Shown here: positions 8,942 to 19,989 of the stretch, one piece after another
How positions within the stretch are numbered: the stretch's first letter is position 1
Layout of the letters: each line of letters opens with the position of its first letter
Translations under genes and position numbers: made by a program
Notes under the pieces: model-generated
The model's database searches: none
The model's input: the letters and a program-made list of their open reading frames with translations, nothing else
What the model was told of the DNA's origin: nothing
DNA from: Zygnema cylindricum
Lineage: Eukaryota; Streptophyta; Zygnematophyceae; Zygnematales; Zygnemataceae
DNA: 25,361 nt
Assembly: GCA_037447655.1 (NCBI GenBank)
Contig: JBBHKE010000275.1
Location: 45,144 to 70,504 of the forward strand
Reading direction: 5' to 3'

Positions 8942-10397
8942 AGTTTGATAAATATCAATTGTGAATTGTTTTACCGTTTATGTCAAAATTTGCCTCATCT
9001 TCTTATGATTTCATATCGGTAGGCTCGTTAATGTCAGTTTTTAATATCTCTAATATCTTTATCCGATTCAAAATTATAACTTCCTTACGAAATTTACATA
9101 ATTATGACATGAGCAAACCCATCTTACATCCATTGCTATTTATATGGCATAAAATGACCGATTTCATTTCCCTGGTGTGTCTCATCCAGTAGCCAGCTGC
9201 TGTTGATAATCGCTATGAGTGTGCACTCCAGCTCGTGTAACCCCGATGGTTTCCTTCAATCGCCCATTATAACTATGAACCACACTATATACACTACGAT
9301 TTTGTTTGTCAGTTGACTTCTCTCCCTTGTAGTTTCCGCCTGCTTTTCTCTATTAGGCAGCAATAAGACTGCTTAATGCAATACGCAACAATATCTAAAG
9401 CAGTGGTTGTGCTGGACCATGTTTTAACTCAATTACATTCCGTTTAGACTGTCAGAGTATACCACTAACCTCCGACAATTGCCTTCGAATACAATGTGCA
9501 GGTTTCTAGCTACTACTTCAACAGGTCCTAAAGAGATCACTAGGGTAATGCCTCAGAGGCAGGACCTTTTGCATTTCATCTTACCACGAAAAAGTTGACA
9601 AAGTTGAAAATGCCTCGTATCTGCAAATCGCCTATGTGCATAAGCACATCACCATTGCAGCAATTTTTTTTAACAATATTTTTCATGTTCGTGCAGATAT
9701 TCATGTCAGAAATGGATAACTTAAAATTATTATCTTATTCTTTATTATCTTTATTTTTCTTATGCTGCTAAAACTATCAAATTTCACACTTACAAAATTG
9801 AAATTTCTCTTTGATTTCGCAATATAAAAAGAACCGAAATGAACAGAGGGGGAATTTCAAACCTTACATAAAAATGAGTTAAGCAGTTCAGGTATTGCGT
9901 TGTGGAGGCTTGACATCTAAAAAAACACATACGTTTAATGAAATGCTCATGTTTTCTAAGTTAATTTGGGCCACCATGAAAAATACGGAAAATGCCTATC
10001 CATTCTTATTCAGACACTGTTAATAAACAAATAAGCGAAAAACAGGAGCCTGGAATCTCAACATTCGGTTGATTTTTAACCACCAGCAAGAGAATTGCAG
10101 TCATTTTTAACATGTAGTCACATTCTTCACACAATACGTTTCAAAATCTTAGCAACATAATTTCTTATCCCACATTGAAATTTCTCATTAGAAAGTGAAA
10201 CAGATTACAACGAATTCCAGTAAACCGTTTGTACTAGAAAACGCTCCTCTACATAAATGTACAAAAGGCCGCTTCTTTGCAAAACAGGTAGTTTAAAACA
10301 CTGACAAGGCTCGAAACTTGAAAAAGTGATTATCTAGAACACCGGCAGGCTCCATATTTGTTGCCTAATTTACAAATGATATACAAAATTCCACCGC
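8942..10397. other. Intergenic DNA, including the 3' flank of the LEA gene
   Basis: No gene supported. The frame at 8980-9192 on the plus strand is rich in Ile/Ser/Phe with no motif and would be 3' untranslated sequence of the preceding frame. The part from about 10397 down to 10150 should hold the LEA gene's 3' UTR; I see no clear AATAAA on the minus strand there. Confidence 0.5.
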
Positions 10398-11346
10398 TTA
10401 GTTCTTGTTGACGGCATCTTTTACTTGCTCTCCAAGCTTCTTGGCACTTTCGGTCACATTGTCTACAGCCTCCTGTGCCTGACGGCTCACATTGCTAACT
10501 GCATCCTGAAGGTTTTGGGAGGCATCTCCAGCAGCGTCTTTCACCTGGTCTGCGGCATCAGAAGCTCCTTCCTTAGCCTGGCTTGCTGTCTTGGACACAT
10601 TGTCTTTGGTTGTCTCAGGTCCCATCGAGAAAGTCTCCCTAAGTTGCTGGGCGCCTTCCTTCAGGTTGTCATCCTGAAAACAACCAGACACAAAAAGCTC
10701 TGTTAGTAAGTAGCAACAGCAATTGGGTCTGTGAATCATGCATAGATAAACAGAAACAATCGACACCAATCTGACTGCTTAAGTTTACAAAAATGACTAA
10801 TCTTCAAATTTCTTATGACATAATGCAATCAATAACATGTGGAATATGCTTACTACTACCTCTTAGAAGTGTCTTGAGAAAAACAAAATTGTGACGTTCT
10901 AATTCAGACAACGGCTGAAATAAACGTATGCGCTTGATGCAGCAAAATGCATGGAGGCAACATGTATATTTGAACCCAGATCACAATAAAGAACATTGAA
11001 CAACTCTAAAAGACAAACTATGTATAATTAATGTAAAAAAATCAACTGGCATAATTCCCGTGTAAATTGCCAAGTAATCTGAAATCGCTTTTCTTCAATG
11101 CAACCTTTGAAGCATGAGTTTCTTAGTGATTAAACTACACATGGCACCGACATTCAGCCGATGTTTCTTAGATTATAAAAAATAACCTTTGGAATAAGGT
11201 ACCTTCTTCGAAACAGCCCTCACTACAAAGCTGCGTTTGCTGGTAGAAGAGGTGCTTGAAACTCCTTTGGGAGCTGCGACTGTGTTTGCCCTCAAGCTTG
11301 CTGGTGCAGCTGCAAGGGAAAGGGAGGCAACGCTGATAGTGGCCAT
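10398..11346 (-). CDS. Plastid-targeted LEA group (LEA_4 / COR15-like) protein, two exons
   Basis: Exon 1 is 11346-11203 (48 codons, from ATG) and exon 2 is 10673-10398 (91 codons plus TAA), with an intron at 11202-10674 having GAAG|GTACCT donor and TTTTCAG|GAT acceptor; the junction is in phase 0. The 139-residue product begins MATISVASLSLAAAPASLRA and continues Ser/Thr/Ala-rich up to KRSFVVRAVSKK, a typical chloroplast transit peptide with a likely cleavage near VRA. The mature part is Ala/Asp/Lys/Gln-rich, with no Cys or Trp, and has five consecutive 11-residue units (residues 78-132, for example ADQVKDAAGDA and SRQAQEAVDNV) plus a partial sixth, the hallmark of LEA_4 amphipathic helices that fold on drying. 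By family it should protect stromal enzymes or envelope/thylakoid membranes under dehydration or freezing. The same architecture is found in COR15 proteins, but direct orthology is not claimed. Confidence 0.87.
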
Positions 11347-11476
11347 GGTAGAAAAGTTTTTTCACTAAAGAAATAGAAGGTAATGCAGAGAGATTTGCAG
11401 AAACTTTGTAAGATAGCAGATGAACTTGCAAGAGAAAGTTTAAGCGTCTGATGATTTTGATATTTTTCTGCGGCTG

Positions 11477-11489
11477 TGTATTATACTCT
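11477..11489 (-). promoter_or_regulatory. Possible TATA box of the LEA gene
   Basis: On the minus strand this reads GAGTATAATACAC, about 131-143 bp upstream of the ATG at 11346. That would place transcription start near 11455 and give a leader of roughly 110 nt. Only the spacing and TATAAT-like core support it. Confidence 0.4.
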
Positions 11490-11703
11490 CATTTAGAAAT
11501 CAGAAACAGTATCATACAGGAAACCTAGCAGAGTACGGATTTTTGGTACATGTAACCTGGAATGGTCCCAGTCAATGCCTGATGTCTCTGCCAATCATAT
11601 TGTAGGATCATCTGTAATTATATTTTGAAACTCATTTCTTGATTGGTGAAATTTTACGTATGCAATTTGTTTACCTGTGACAAAGCAGGCATTGTGTTCG
11701 AGC

Positions 11704-11824
11704 GACACGTGGTGTATTGAGAAGCTAAAGTGATTTCTGCTTACCACGTCACATGTCGAGACACAATAAATTGCCCGCGTGGCTTTCAAAACCGAACACG
11801 ACTTCCACGTGGCAGCAGGGGAGG
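11704..11824 (-). promoter_or_regulatory. ABRE / G-box cluster upstream of the LEA gene
   Basis: Within about 120 bp there are two CACGTG palindromes (11706-11711, and 11816-11821 inside ccacgtggca), one ccacgtcac (11744-11752) and one cgcgtgg (11776-11782) resembling a CE3-type coupling element. They lie 360-475 bp upstream of the start codon. Paired ACGTG elements bound by ABF/AREB bZIP factors are the known requirement for abscisic-acid-responsive transcription, and LEA genes are classic targets. No strict DRE (RCCGAC) was seen nearby. Confidence 0.7.
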
Positions 11825-11829
11825 CAAAA

Positions 11830-13645
11830 TTTTCCGTCGTCCAGATGAAAAAAAAATCTGCTATTGAAGCCACATTCTCATATAACAGGACATAGAACAT
11901 ATAAGAGGACTTTGTTATTCTCACATTTCTATTTTAGACGATCGACCTGTTTCAAAAGTCCGGCGCCGGTCTCAGCCGAGATCTAAGGAACATTTAGCGC
12001 CAGAATCTTTTATCGCTTTGTATTTACTTCTTGACTTCTTCTAATTTTTTTGGTTCACTTTTGCTCTGTGGTACTAAAACCATCATTCTTCCCTGCAAAG
12101 TACTGTATATACAATCATCTGTCCTCCTTTATATTGTTCGGCTTGGCCTGCCTTTTCATTGTGTCATAATCGTTTTTACTGTCATTGGCTTTATATTTCG
12201 AATATTAAGCGATGCACGTTTACTTAATAGTGTAAGCTGGCGAACAGTCGTTCTATGCATTCCAAATAATAATTTTAATGATTAACAAATAGTCTACTGT
12301 ACAGCATTGCCAATGTACGGATGCTTTAATGTTACTCGACTATTGTAGCTAAGTAGTTAACCTTGCATGGCCAACTACAATATGCGACTATTGGTTATTT
12401 CTCAATGGCAATGTGTAAACTTTCCAAAAAAACTGTTTGCCAAAAACTAACTTAGTACTGTTGTTTGACATTTTAGTACCATGCCACTGTCACATTGGAG
12501 CTGGCTGCTAAGTGTCGTTGTTAATTGAAGAGTGAAATATTTATGTATAGAAGGGAAATTTTGCACTGGTCACATATAGATACAAGCTTATGTGAAGTAA
12601 TTGATGCGGTGGTATTTGTTTACATTGTCCTCGCTAACCTTCTGGAATATTCCCAAATATCCCTGTCCATTATCTCCTGTCCACATACTAACTAGTTATA
12701 GAAAGTCATCCCTTAAGGGCTCACAAGCCAATTTATAATCAGAAAACGGTACTTTTTACTCTTCTGAGTCACTGGCTGAGATACAGCTTACGCAAAAAGT
12801 GTAGTAATTCAGTTTTGCTTGTATGAATATATGAGCTACCTTGTTTTAAAAGCCTCTTTTGCCTTTTGCCTCTGTTTTTTCTGAAATTTCTGCTCCCGAT
12901 ACAGCCAGAGCAGTGACTGAATAGGTTTCTAGAATACAAGAATACAAGGTCGGCAGACGTTCCTTTGTAGGGGGAAAGGAATATACATACATTTTCTTTT
13001 GTGTGATAGTAATAGGGAACCATCAAGTTCATCTTATAAGCGGAGCTAATTGTCTTAATATCCGTTTCAGATATTCTCATCATCCACTGCCTTCTCCAAG
13101 CTCACTTTCATGCACCGCAAATATCCTAACGATGTTTAGACTGAGTTCTTTTTCGCCTCAGATGCCTTAGGATAATACCTTATAAAAACAGTTATGTAGG
13201 AAACATAGTTCGTTGTCAAAAGTAGGTGAGCATCCAAACACCGACTTAATTTTCCAGAAGCAGCGAAAGTTTCATGTCTGCTTTTTTTTTTTTTTGGGCA
13301 GGAAATGGCGACCCAGAAATAACTGATTCTTGATCACGCCAAAACAGAAAAAAATCAAAAAAATGAACACCAACAACCACAAAGTGCTTGAATGCTTGAA
13401 GACACTCACCCTATACCAAGTCCCAGCTTTTCAAACATATAGAAACTCAACAAGGAATCAAAAAACAATTTGACAGATGGACATTCAATTGTCCCTTTGT
13501 TTTAACTTATTTGTCAAGTACATAGATTCAAAGTAATGCTTAATGGTAAAGCTTTAACATCCACAAAGGAAATTGTTGAGCTAGAACAATCTAATCTTAC
13601 CGAAAATCTAATGGAGTATTTGCTCCAAAATTCTGTGACCTAAAT
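11830..13645. other. Intergenic DNA between the LEA and Tim17-family genes
   Basis: Nothing is firmly assigned apart from one possible minus-strand exon (12838-12919, listed separately). Open frames at 12031-12285 (+) and 12769-13083 (-) show no family signature as given. A poly-T run lies near 13285. Confidence 0.5.
12838..12919 (-). other. Possible extra exon (charged, Lys/Gln-rich), unplaced
   Basis: On the minus strand a TTCTAG or TATTCAG acceptor is followed by a frame reading QSLLWLYREQKFQKKQRQKA and KEAFKT, ending in a good AACAAG|GTAGCT donor. The composition suggests coding, but it does not join in phase with the preceding Tim17-family terminal exon, which already has a stop. It could be a 3' UTR exon, an alternative C-terminus, or part of another gene. 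Confidence 0.22.
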
Positions 13646-16600
13646 TCACTGAGATGACAGAACTAAATACAATTCTGCGAGAACTGCTCCTATAGACAAT
13701 CCCAGTCCCCTAGCAAATATCTTTTTGGGCTGACGAGATGGCATATCTATCAAGCAGCCTGCCAGAAAACCAGCGATACATGGATTCACCTGCAAATCCA
13801 AAACCACATGTTAGAAACAAGTATTCTAAATACATCTTCGTTTCACATGCTCGAAACACATCATCCTCGAAACACATGTTGGCAACAAATGTTAAAAAAC
13901 ACATTCAAAACACATGTGCAAAACAACTATTCGAAACACGTGTTCGAAAAATATCATGTTAGAAACACATTTGAAACACATGTTCAAAACACATCATGTT
14001 CGAAACTCGTGTTGGGAACAAACGTTAAAAACACATTCAAAATACATGTTCAAGACACGTAATCGAAACACGAGTTCGAAACACAAGTTTGAAAACACAT
14101 GGTAAAAAGACTTCCGAAACAAACCCACCGATGTTAGAGGAATGCATACATGCTTCAAACCACCTAGAGTCGTAGTAAAAAACAACATGGATGTTCCAAG
14201 AGCCATAGCAACCATTAGACGATCATTTTTTACAATGCATCATGGCTACCCAGAAGCGACCAAATTCAAGCAATAGAAGCTATCGAATGTGTCAATAGTA
14301 AGTTATACATTCGTACCAAATCTTTTTGACCTCGTATGTTTTCCAATCCACATCGCATTCCAACGTAAGCTCCAGCAACTCCACCTGCACCCAAAGTACT
14401 CCCATAAACTACGTCTCCAGGAGACTTATATTCACGGACAGCTTCCAGCCTCCATAACAATAGACATTTTCCCCAAAGTGTATCCTACAGTGAACAGTGC
14501 ATTTAAAATCGGAAAACAACAAATAGAATCTTAGTCCAAACCAGCTTTGCATAAACATCCTACATGCAAGTCTAAACTCATCCGTGAAAGCTTCTCAGAC
14601 CTAGGAGGGAACTTAACTCATATTCGAAATTGAATTTGCATTGACCTCATCCTTCAACAAAGCACACGCTCATAACAATGCATCATCATAATTATCATTA
14701 CTATCATCATTATCATCAATATTATCATCATTATTAACTGTCCTTGGAGCCAAAACTGGCTAAGGAAAAAATCTCAAAAGATCCTACGCTTAAACAACAG
14801 CCACGTCCAAATTATAATGAAGCTTATTAGACTTCCATTTGCAACTCATAGGAAGAGTTCAAACACACTTACCCCAACCGAGGCCATTTTTCACTGTATG
14901 GCTTGCCTGCATGTTCCAAGTAACTTGTTATCAATGTGTTATTAACGAGTTATTAACGAGTAAATACCGTGCTATTAACGTATTATGAATGGACCACAAA
15001 TAGCAACAACACAATGCCAACCACCTCCAGACTTATGACCTCATCAGCCTAGTAGTATAGTTGCGAATACCGCAATGGCTTTGAATTTCCTTGTCTTTTT
15101 TCCAGATTCAGTCCCACTCTTATTCAAGTGAGTTTATTACCAAAAACCATAAAATTAACGTTAAAACACTATTTTGTTAAGTGGCTCATCATCAGCCACG
15201 TGGTAAAACATAATTGATGTAGCTGATTCTAATAAAGTGCTAACACTTATAATTCACCAACTCTAATAGCGATGAAAGGTGCATTGTCGCATCAACTAGG
15301 ATCTCTGGAAAGGAGCTCATGGATGACTCCAGGAAAATGGGCGTGGACTGACTACTGAATTGGTAGGCAGTACACCTTCTCCTGCTATTAGAGCTTATAA
15401 CACTAATTCGATTACCGCCCCCCCTTTAATCCAAAATATAACAAGGTAAACGCTCAAAAACGACATCACCATACCTGCCCATTAAGACGGCTGACCTGTT
15501 ATGGCCCCCCATAGGTTCTCAGAATGGGTCAAGTTGCAATGACTGTAGACTAAACGCTCACCACATGAGCAGTTCTGCTTGCCAGGCTTGACCCTGCCAA
15601 TTTCCGAGCTACTTCCACAAGAAGACAAAAAAAATCCCCATCAGTACAGACACATTTTGCCACTTTCACAAGAAGACAAAACTCCCTTAGGTACAGACAC
15701 ATTGTCACTTTCACAAGAAAACAACAAGCCCCGACAACAAGCCTCATCAGTACAGACACATTTAGCAACTTTCACAAGAAGACAAAAGCCTCATACAGCC
15801 TCGCCGGTACTGACATCTGTCACTATAACTGTCCATCTTGATTAGTGTTAATAACATTGATTCAGTCACCGTGGTGTTAATAACGTTATTTAAGGGAGTG
15901 GACTGCAAGTCAACACACCTCCTTAAATCAAATTAGTATTGAACATTCTAATTCCGCATTTATGCCAATAATTCCATAACACATTGGGCAGTGTACAGAC
16001 ATATCTTGTCAGATCATAACAAGCACATCATAACAATGGCTTAGACAGACATGCATATTTGTCTTGATTGGGTTTGAAACCACAATCCAAATTGGCCTAG
16101 AGGAAGTCGCTTTCTTTCACAAAAGATGTAGTACATCCACGATAACAGAGAGGAGCTGGTGAAAAGAAGCTCCTGAAAGCAATGACGTGCAATGCATCAT
16201 AGAATAGCATTGTCTTCATTACCAAGGGGTTCTTGCATTCATAACTTAAAGCATTGTTAAGTGATATGATAAGGGGTGAACATTTACGATGAAAGTGGCA
16301 TGCAGGAAAAACAGTGAAGTGCGACAAAAAATGACGTTTGTTACAAGAGAGATAAAGAAATAAAAACAAATTCACAAACAATGCTTCAGTGCTTGAACTA
16401 CATCTTTCAAGTTTGTCATGCATGTATCAAACAAAAATGCTGAAATACACAACATAATATTGACGGTTCTCGTTGGCATGCACTAAAAAACGAGTAAAAA
16501 ACTCCATAAAGAACTTCTAAATCTTTGATGACATCCTCAATGCCAATCATGAAGGTGCACTTTCATGCGAGAGACCAAAACAATTCCACTTATTGCATTA

Positions 16601-17776
16601 AGAAATAATCAGTATGAAAACTGTTTTAGTGTTAATAATTCTATCTCCGATCCAAATGACGTGGAGGATTGTGAGGCGCAAAAAGGATGAGCGTTACGGA
16701 AAAAAAAAAAAAGTTTTATTGAACTATTTTGTGATCATGGGGCAAACATAACAGAGACCGACTTAGTGCTATTAACTCTAATAATGATTCATGAAATAGT
16801 TTATGGTTACGATTGCCGCTTAACAAGGCAACTAATGGCAGCACTATGCTATGTAAACTGGATTTCAAACAAGACTGGTTCCATCTCGGCAGTTAACCAC
16901 ACTTTGTAAGGTACACACACACGATACCATGCCTGATACCCTCTCTTTCTTTGGTAAAATTCAGGGATTTCAAATGCAAGAACACACCTGACTCCTTGCC
17001 CTCGTAGGAGCTCACATATATAAGGCCCCATATTGTGCCTGCCTGCATATACAACCAACAGCTTGAATACAATTCACTGACAAGAAGTTTGTGCTCACGT
17101 AGACAGTTCACTCAAACTGAGCATACAATGAGACAAGACTACTGTACAAGGGGTTTGAATGCAAATATTTGAATATTACACCCAGCCAACCATATATATG
17201 CTCTGTGCTTTTATGATGGCCCCCTATTTATGTAGCATCATGCACACAGATAGGGGAATTACAATACAATATTTTTACTGCAGTGGGGGAATAGCCGGCC
17301 AACTGAGTAGTACGGATGTTGTACAAGGGGATATCAATTTGGCCGTAATTCCAAGTTCGTAAAAGCACCGAATTACATTTCCAGGATATTAGTGACACCA
17401 AACAACTACCTCCAGTTGAAACCTCAATGTTTGTTTTCTCTAGAGGGTTGTTTTCCAGGTGACAAACAGATATAAAGCTAGTGCTTTCCAAAGCACCACA
17501 CCTTGTATCGTTATTAGCGTTGATGTTTTTTTTCGCCACTTACAACAGATCTCAAACAATTTTCCAAAACACACCAAAAAAAATGGGGTAAAAGAGTGGA
17601 AATAACATGAACTTTTAACAACAACTCACGATTCACTTTTAAAGTTGCAGTAAGTCCTCTAGAGTAGCACGTCTACTAAAATGTTTACTGCAATGTGTAG
17701 CCATCCGGGCAGAGTATCAATGCTGTAACAAAACCTGTATAATTCGGTTCACTACTTTCAAGCGACAGTTCAAAAA

Positions 17777-17845
<69 letters not shown>

Positions 17846-18666
17846 GGGATCCCCCTGTAAATCCGAATATTTTTGGAGCTTTTGGCACTTCAAGAGCGAG
17901 GCAGGACACTCAAAACCCAGAGCATTTTCCTGACACCAAAACTTATGAAAAACTGATTTCATTGAGAACTACACTGCCAACCACTATTAGAGCTAATAAC
18001 TCTGATTCAAATTTGTGTTTTTTCGAACCAATGTTTTGATTTCATTACACTATTTTGTTAAGTGGCCCATGATGAGCCACATGGCACAATATAAGGTAGA
18101 GTAAAATCAGGGCAAATTCAACTGCCTGATTAAATTACTGTTAATGTGACGCTAATCTGCAATCAGTAAAAAACCAGGGGGGAAACTGAATAGTAGCTGC
18201 GTGTTGACTGATGAACCAGTGACATAACCAGGCCCAGACAATATAGATATCAATGAAAAGACGATTCATCAAGCTCATCTGAATGTAATTTTTATGTTCG
18301 GACAGTAAAAGAGAGGATAGGTGCATTCGAAAAACATAGATAGTGATAGGCGTGCAAAAAAGGCTCTTGAAACTTCGGAAAGTTTCATGTGAAGGAAATA
18401 TACTTATTAGTTGTTAAAATTGTTCAGAGCATCATGAGATGTGAAAAAGAAAATGTCATACATGAGCAGAAAAAAGGCGAGAGCAAGAGGGAGAAGGAGA
18501 AGAAGAGGGAGAGAATGCAACATACAGACATACACTGAATAAATCCAGGGAGGTACATGAGACGAGAGTGAGAGCATTTGAATTGCAATGATGGACATAC
18601 CATGGAAGCTCGAGCAAAGGCACTAGCGGCTTGAGAATGGCAAGGCTGATTAGAATCGCCTGCCAT
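13646..18666 (-). CDS. Tim17/Tim22/Tim23-superfamily (OEP16 / B14.7-like) four-helix membrane protein, four exons
   Basis: Exon 1 is 18666-18601 (MAGDSNQPCHSQAASAFARA + SM, donor ATG|GTATGT). Exon 2 starts at 17042 after TATGCAG and ends near 16986-16988. Exon 3 is 14484-14317 (acceptor CTGTAG, donor TTTG|GTACGA). Exon 4 is 13789-13646 (acceptor TTTGCAG, stop TGA). Exons 3 and 4 join in phase 0, as do 1 and 2. The product is about 144 residues: helix 1 around AGTIWGLIY, helix 2 GDVVYGSTLGAGGVAGAYVG (64-83), the family-type loop GLENIRGQKDLVN (87-99), helix 3 PCIAGFLAGCLI (100-111) and helix 4 from about 121 to 141. The Gly-spaced helices and the R-G-x-K-D loop are typical of the family, which includes import translocase subunits, plastid OEP16 amino-acid pores and complex I B14.7. 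The exon 2 donor is unsure: canonical CAG|GTGTGT gives the wrong phase, GGT|GTGTTC gives 144 residues, and TAT|GTGAGC gives 134. Upstream sequence is also open to 18715 after a TTGTAG acceptor, so an earlier exon is possible. Subgroup and organelle are not determined. Confidence 0.72.
13806..14110. repeat. Minisatellite of cgaaacacatgtt-type units in intron 3
   Basis: Degenerate units of about 13-16 bp, variants of gttcgaaacacat and gttcaaaacacat, repeat across the stretch, often with an acatgt core. A larger duplication is visible: the block with catgttggcaacaaatgttaaaaa (13876 onward) resembles that with cgtgttgggaacaaacgttaaaaa (14010 onward). Open frames here on either strand (for example 13808-14062) are repeat artefacts. 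The array sits close to the acceptor of exon 4. Confidence 0.85.
14685..14738. repeat. Trinucleotide microsatellite (atc/att)n in intron 2
   Basis: Interrupted runs of atcatc, attatc and atcatt fill this short stretch. It is simple-sequence DNA with no coding implication. Confidence 0.85.
15166..15203 (+). repeat. 38-bp dispersed repeat with hairpin, copy a
   Basis: This matches 18047-18084 at 34 of 38 positions. It contains gtggctcatcatcagccac, whose ends gtggc and gccac pair. It lies in intron 2 of the Tim17-family gene. Confidence 0.75.
15611..15830. repeat. Tandem minisatellite, about four units of 45-61 bp, in intron 2
   Basis: Units are marked by ttcacaagaagacaaaa-like blocks starting at 15616, 15667, 15712 and 15773, each accompanied by a cagtacagacacatt-like block. 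The apparent repetitive proteins on both strands come from this array. Confidence 0.85.
15831..16980. other. Intron 2 sequence of the Tim17-family gene
   Basis: No separate gene supported. It includes palindrome-like motifs at 15840-15863 and 16763-16790 related to that at 2130-2152, and an A-run at 16699-16712. A possible cassette exon after a GCTTTCAG acceptor near 16172 has matching phases (1 in, 0 out) for the canonical exon 2 donor but would lengthen a loop that is already long, so it is not included in the model. Confidence 0.4.
17772..17840. repeat. Poly-A followed by (AT)28 microsatellite in intron 1
   Basis: An A-tract (17772-17785) runs into about 56 bp of uninterrupted AT dinucleotide ending at 17840. 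It is likely to be length-variable and prone to assembly error. Confidence 0.95.
17984..18090 (+). repeat. Dispersed repeat with palindrome-like motif and hairpin, copy b
   Basis: The motif ctattagagctaataact (17984-18001) is followed by the 38-bp block at 18047-18084 shared with 15166-15203, which includes gtggcccatgatgagccac. A weaker third relative lies near 16726-16790 (actattttgtgatcatgggg and ttagtgctattaactctaat). Together they suggest fragments of one short intronic MITE or SINE family with undefined ends. Confidence 0.55.
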
Positions 18667-19080
18667 ACCTAAGTTGCTATTCTCTTCCGGAATCCACTGC
18701 TTCCTTTTCCTATTATACTACAAGAGACAAATGCAGATCGTCAACGAGTGTACTTGCACCTCAGGAGGAATATTTAACGGAGCGGATACCATAGAAATAG
18801 TAGGAAAATGGTTGATGAAGGATTATTGCCATTGATGAATCAGAGATAGAGGAGCAAGCTTCACTTGACATAACCTGTGTTTGTCATTTGCAGCTTTTGC
18901 CTATGTCTATGTCCATGTCCATGGCAACATGATGAATATGGCATTCCAAATATAAAAAGGCGGTAGACTTTGCCAAATCGCCACTTTGGCTTCTCCATCA
19001 TAGGACAACAAAATTAGAACAGAGGACAAAATTTACGTGACGTGGCAGGGACGCACTTTAATAATCTTCTGTATCCTAAG
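18667..19080 (-). promoter_or_regulatory. 5' flank of the Tim17-family gene
   Basis: Sequence between the start codon and the hAT insertion at 19081. On the plus strand there is a tataaaaagg (18951-18960), but it points away from the gene; no clear minus-strand TATA box is seen. A tacgtgacgtggcagg motif (19034-19049) contains ACGTGAC and ACGTGGC G-box-like cores. The hAT element therefore ends about 415 bp upstream of the start codon. Confidence 0.35.
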
Positions 19081-19981
19081 TTATGTTGTGTATCGGTAAA
19101 AAATTTATCGCGATAACACCGATACCGATAGTTATCGGTTATCGAACGGTCAGAGCTTCCGATATATCGGTCTGGGACCAACAAATTCCATATCGGCGAT
19201 AACTTAGAAAAATATATAGTATGCGTACAATAGTACTTTATGAATTATAACATACTGTATTATTTTATTGATTTTATATAGCGTGGCATGCCACGTATAA
19301 AAATCTGTTCTGTTACAGTTTAACTGCAATTTATTACGGTAAACGCTGCGCATAAACGTTGGCCGGTTAACTGAACAAAAATTTTACGGCGACGTACGGA
19401 AATTTACTAAAACTGGTGAACATGGAACTGGAAAAGGACGGCGGACACAAAAGTACAACGGACGCAAAATAATTTTCTGCGCGCCGCTGGAATCGAACGG
19501 ACGACTTGGAATGAGAAAACACGAACGGACGGGCCAGCGTGAGCGCCGGCATCCCGGAATGGCTCTTTTGGCAGCTTTTGCCAAAAAAGCCGACAGATTG
19601 ACACGTGGCAGGTCCCTAGTGGATTTCAAGGAATTAAGGGACAAAGCCATGGCGTCGGATGTGAAAGGTACATCGTTTTTACTGCATCCGTATCAAAATC
19701 GTACAGATTTCATGGCGGCTACAGTACTTTCTATGCTTGTACACGTCCGGAGAATATGACGTACAGTTGAGTGTACATACCGTACATTTATCTGTACGGT
19801 CCGTACAGATATCGCCAATAATTATCGTTATCGGCATTATCGCCGATAAGTACCCGATATTATCGGCTACTTATCGGCGATAAGACCGATGTCGATATAT
19901 CGTACCAATATATCGATTATCGGATACCCGAAAAAAGGCCCATATCGGTTATCGGCAAATCCTTACCGATACACAACACTA
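19081..19981. mobile_element. Non-autonomous hAT element, copy 2 (about 900 bp)
   Basis: The left end ttatgttgtgtatcggtaaa and right end ttaccgatacacaacacta are inverted repeats matching copy 1, with two changes at the extreme left. Flanks are atcctaag (19073-19080) and atcctaac (19982-19989), an 8-bp duplication with one mismatch. Subterminal tatcgg/ccgata clusters are kept. The interior has a block at about 19470-19690 shared with copy 3, including a hairpin where ggctcttttggca and tgccaaaaaagcc pair, and an open frame (19511-19759) partly conserved with copy 3. Confidence 0.9.
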
Positions 19982-19989
19982 ATCCTAAC

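Noticed and set aside
10425-10706. Plus-strand 93-residue frame opposite LEA exon 2
   Set aside because: It is the antisense shadow of the low-complexity LEA exon.
13808-14062. Overlapping plus-strand open frames rich in NTFKTHVQNT-like repeats
   Set aside because: They are translations of the intronic minisatellite of about 13-16 bp units in several frames.
13994-14215. Minus-strand frame with a membrane-like segment (MALGTSMLFFTTTLGGLKH), considered as a Tim17-family exon
   Set aside because: All three frames meet a stop between the only available acceptor (GGGTAG near 14245) and the segment, and exon 3 joins exon 4 directly in phase with the family-type loop.
15550-15845. Repetitive open frames on both strands
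   Set aside because: They come from the tandem array at 15611-15830; a frame on each strand is expected from a stop-free repeat.
16849-17058. Minus-strand frame reading GRHNMGPYICELLRGQ as an alternative protein
   Set aside because: It overlaps Tim17-family exon 2 in another frame; the frame AGTIWGLIY after the TATGCAG acceptor fits exon 1 in phase and the family pattern.
17785-17840. Bacterial-style regulatory or origin element in the AT run
   Set aside because: It is a plain dinucleotide microsatellite in an intron.
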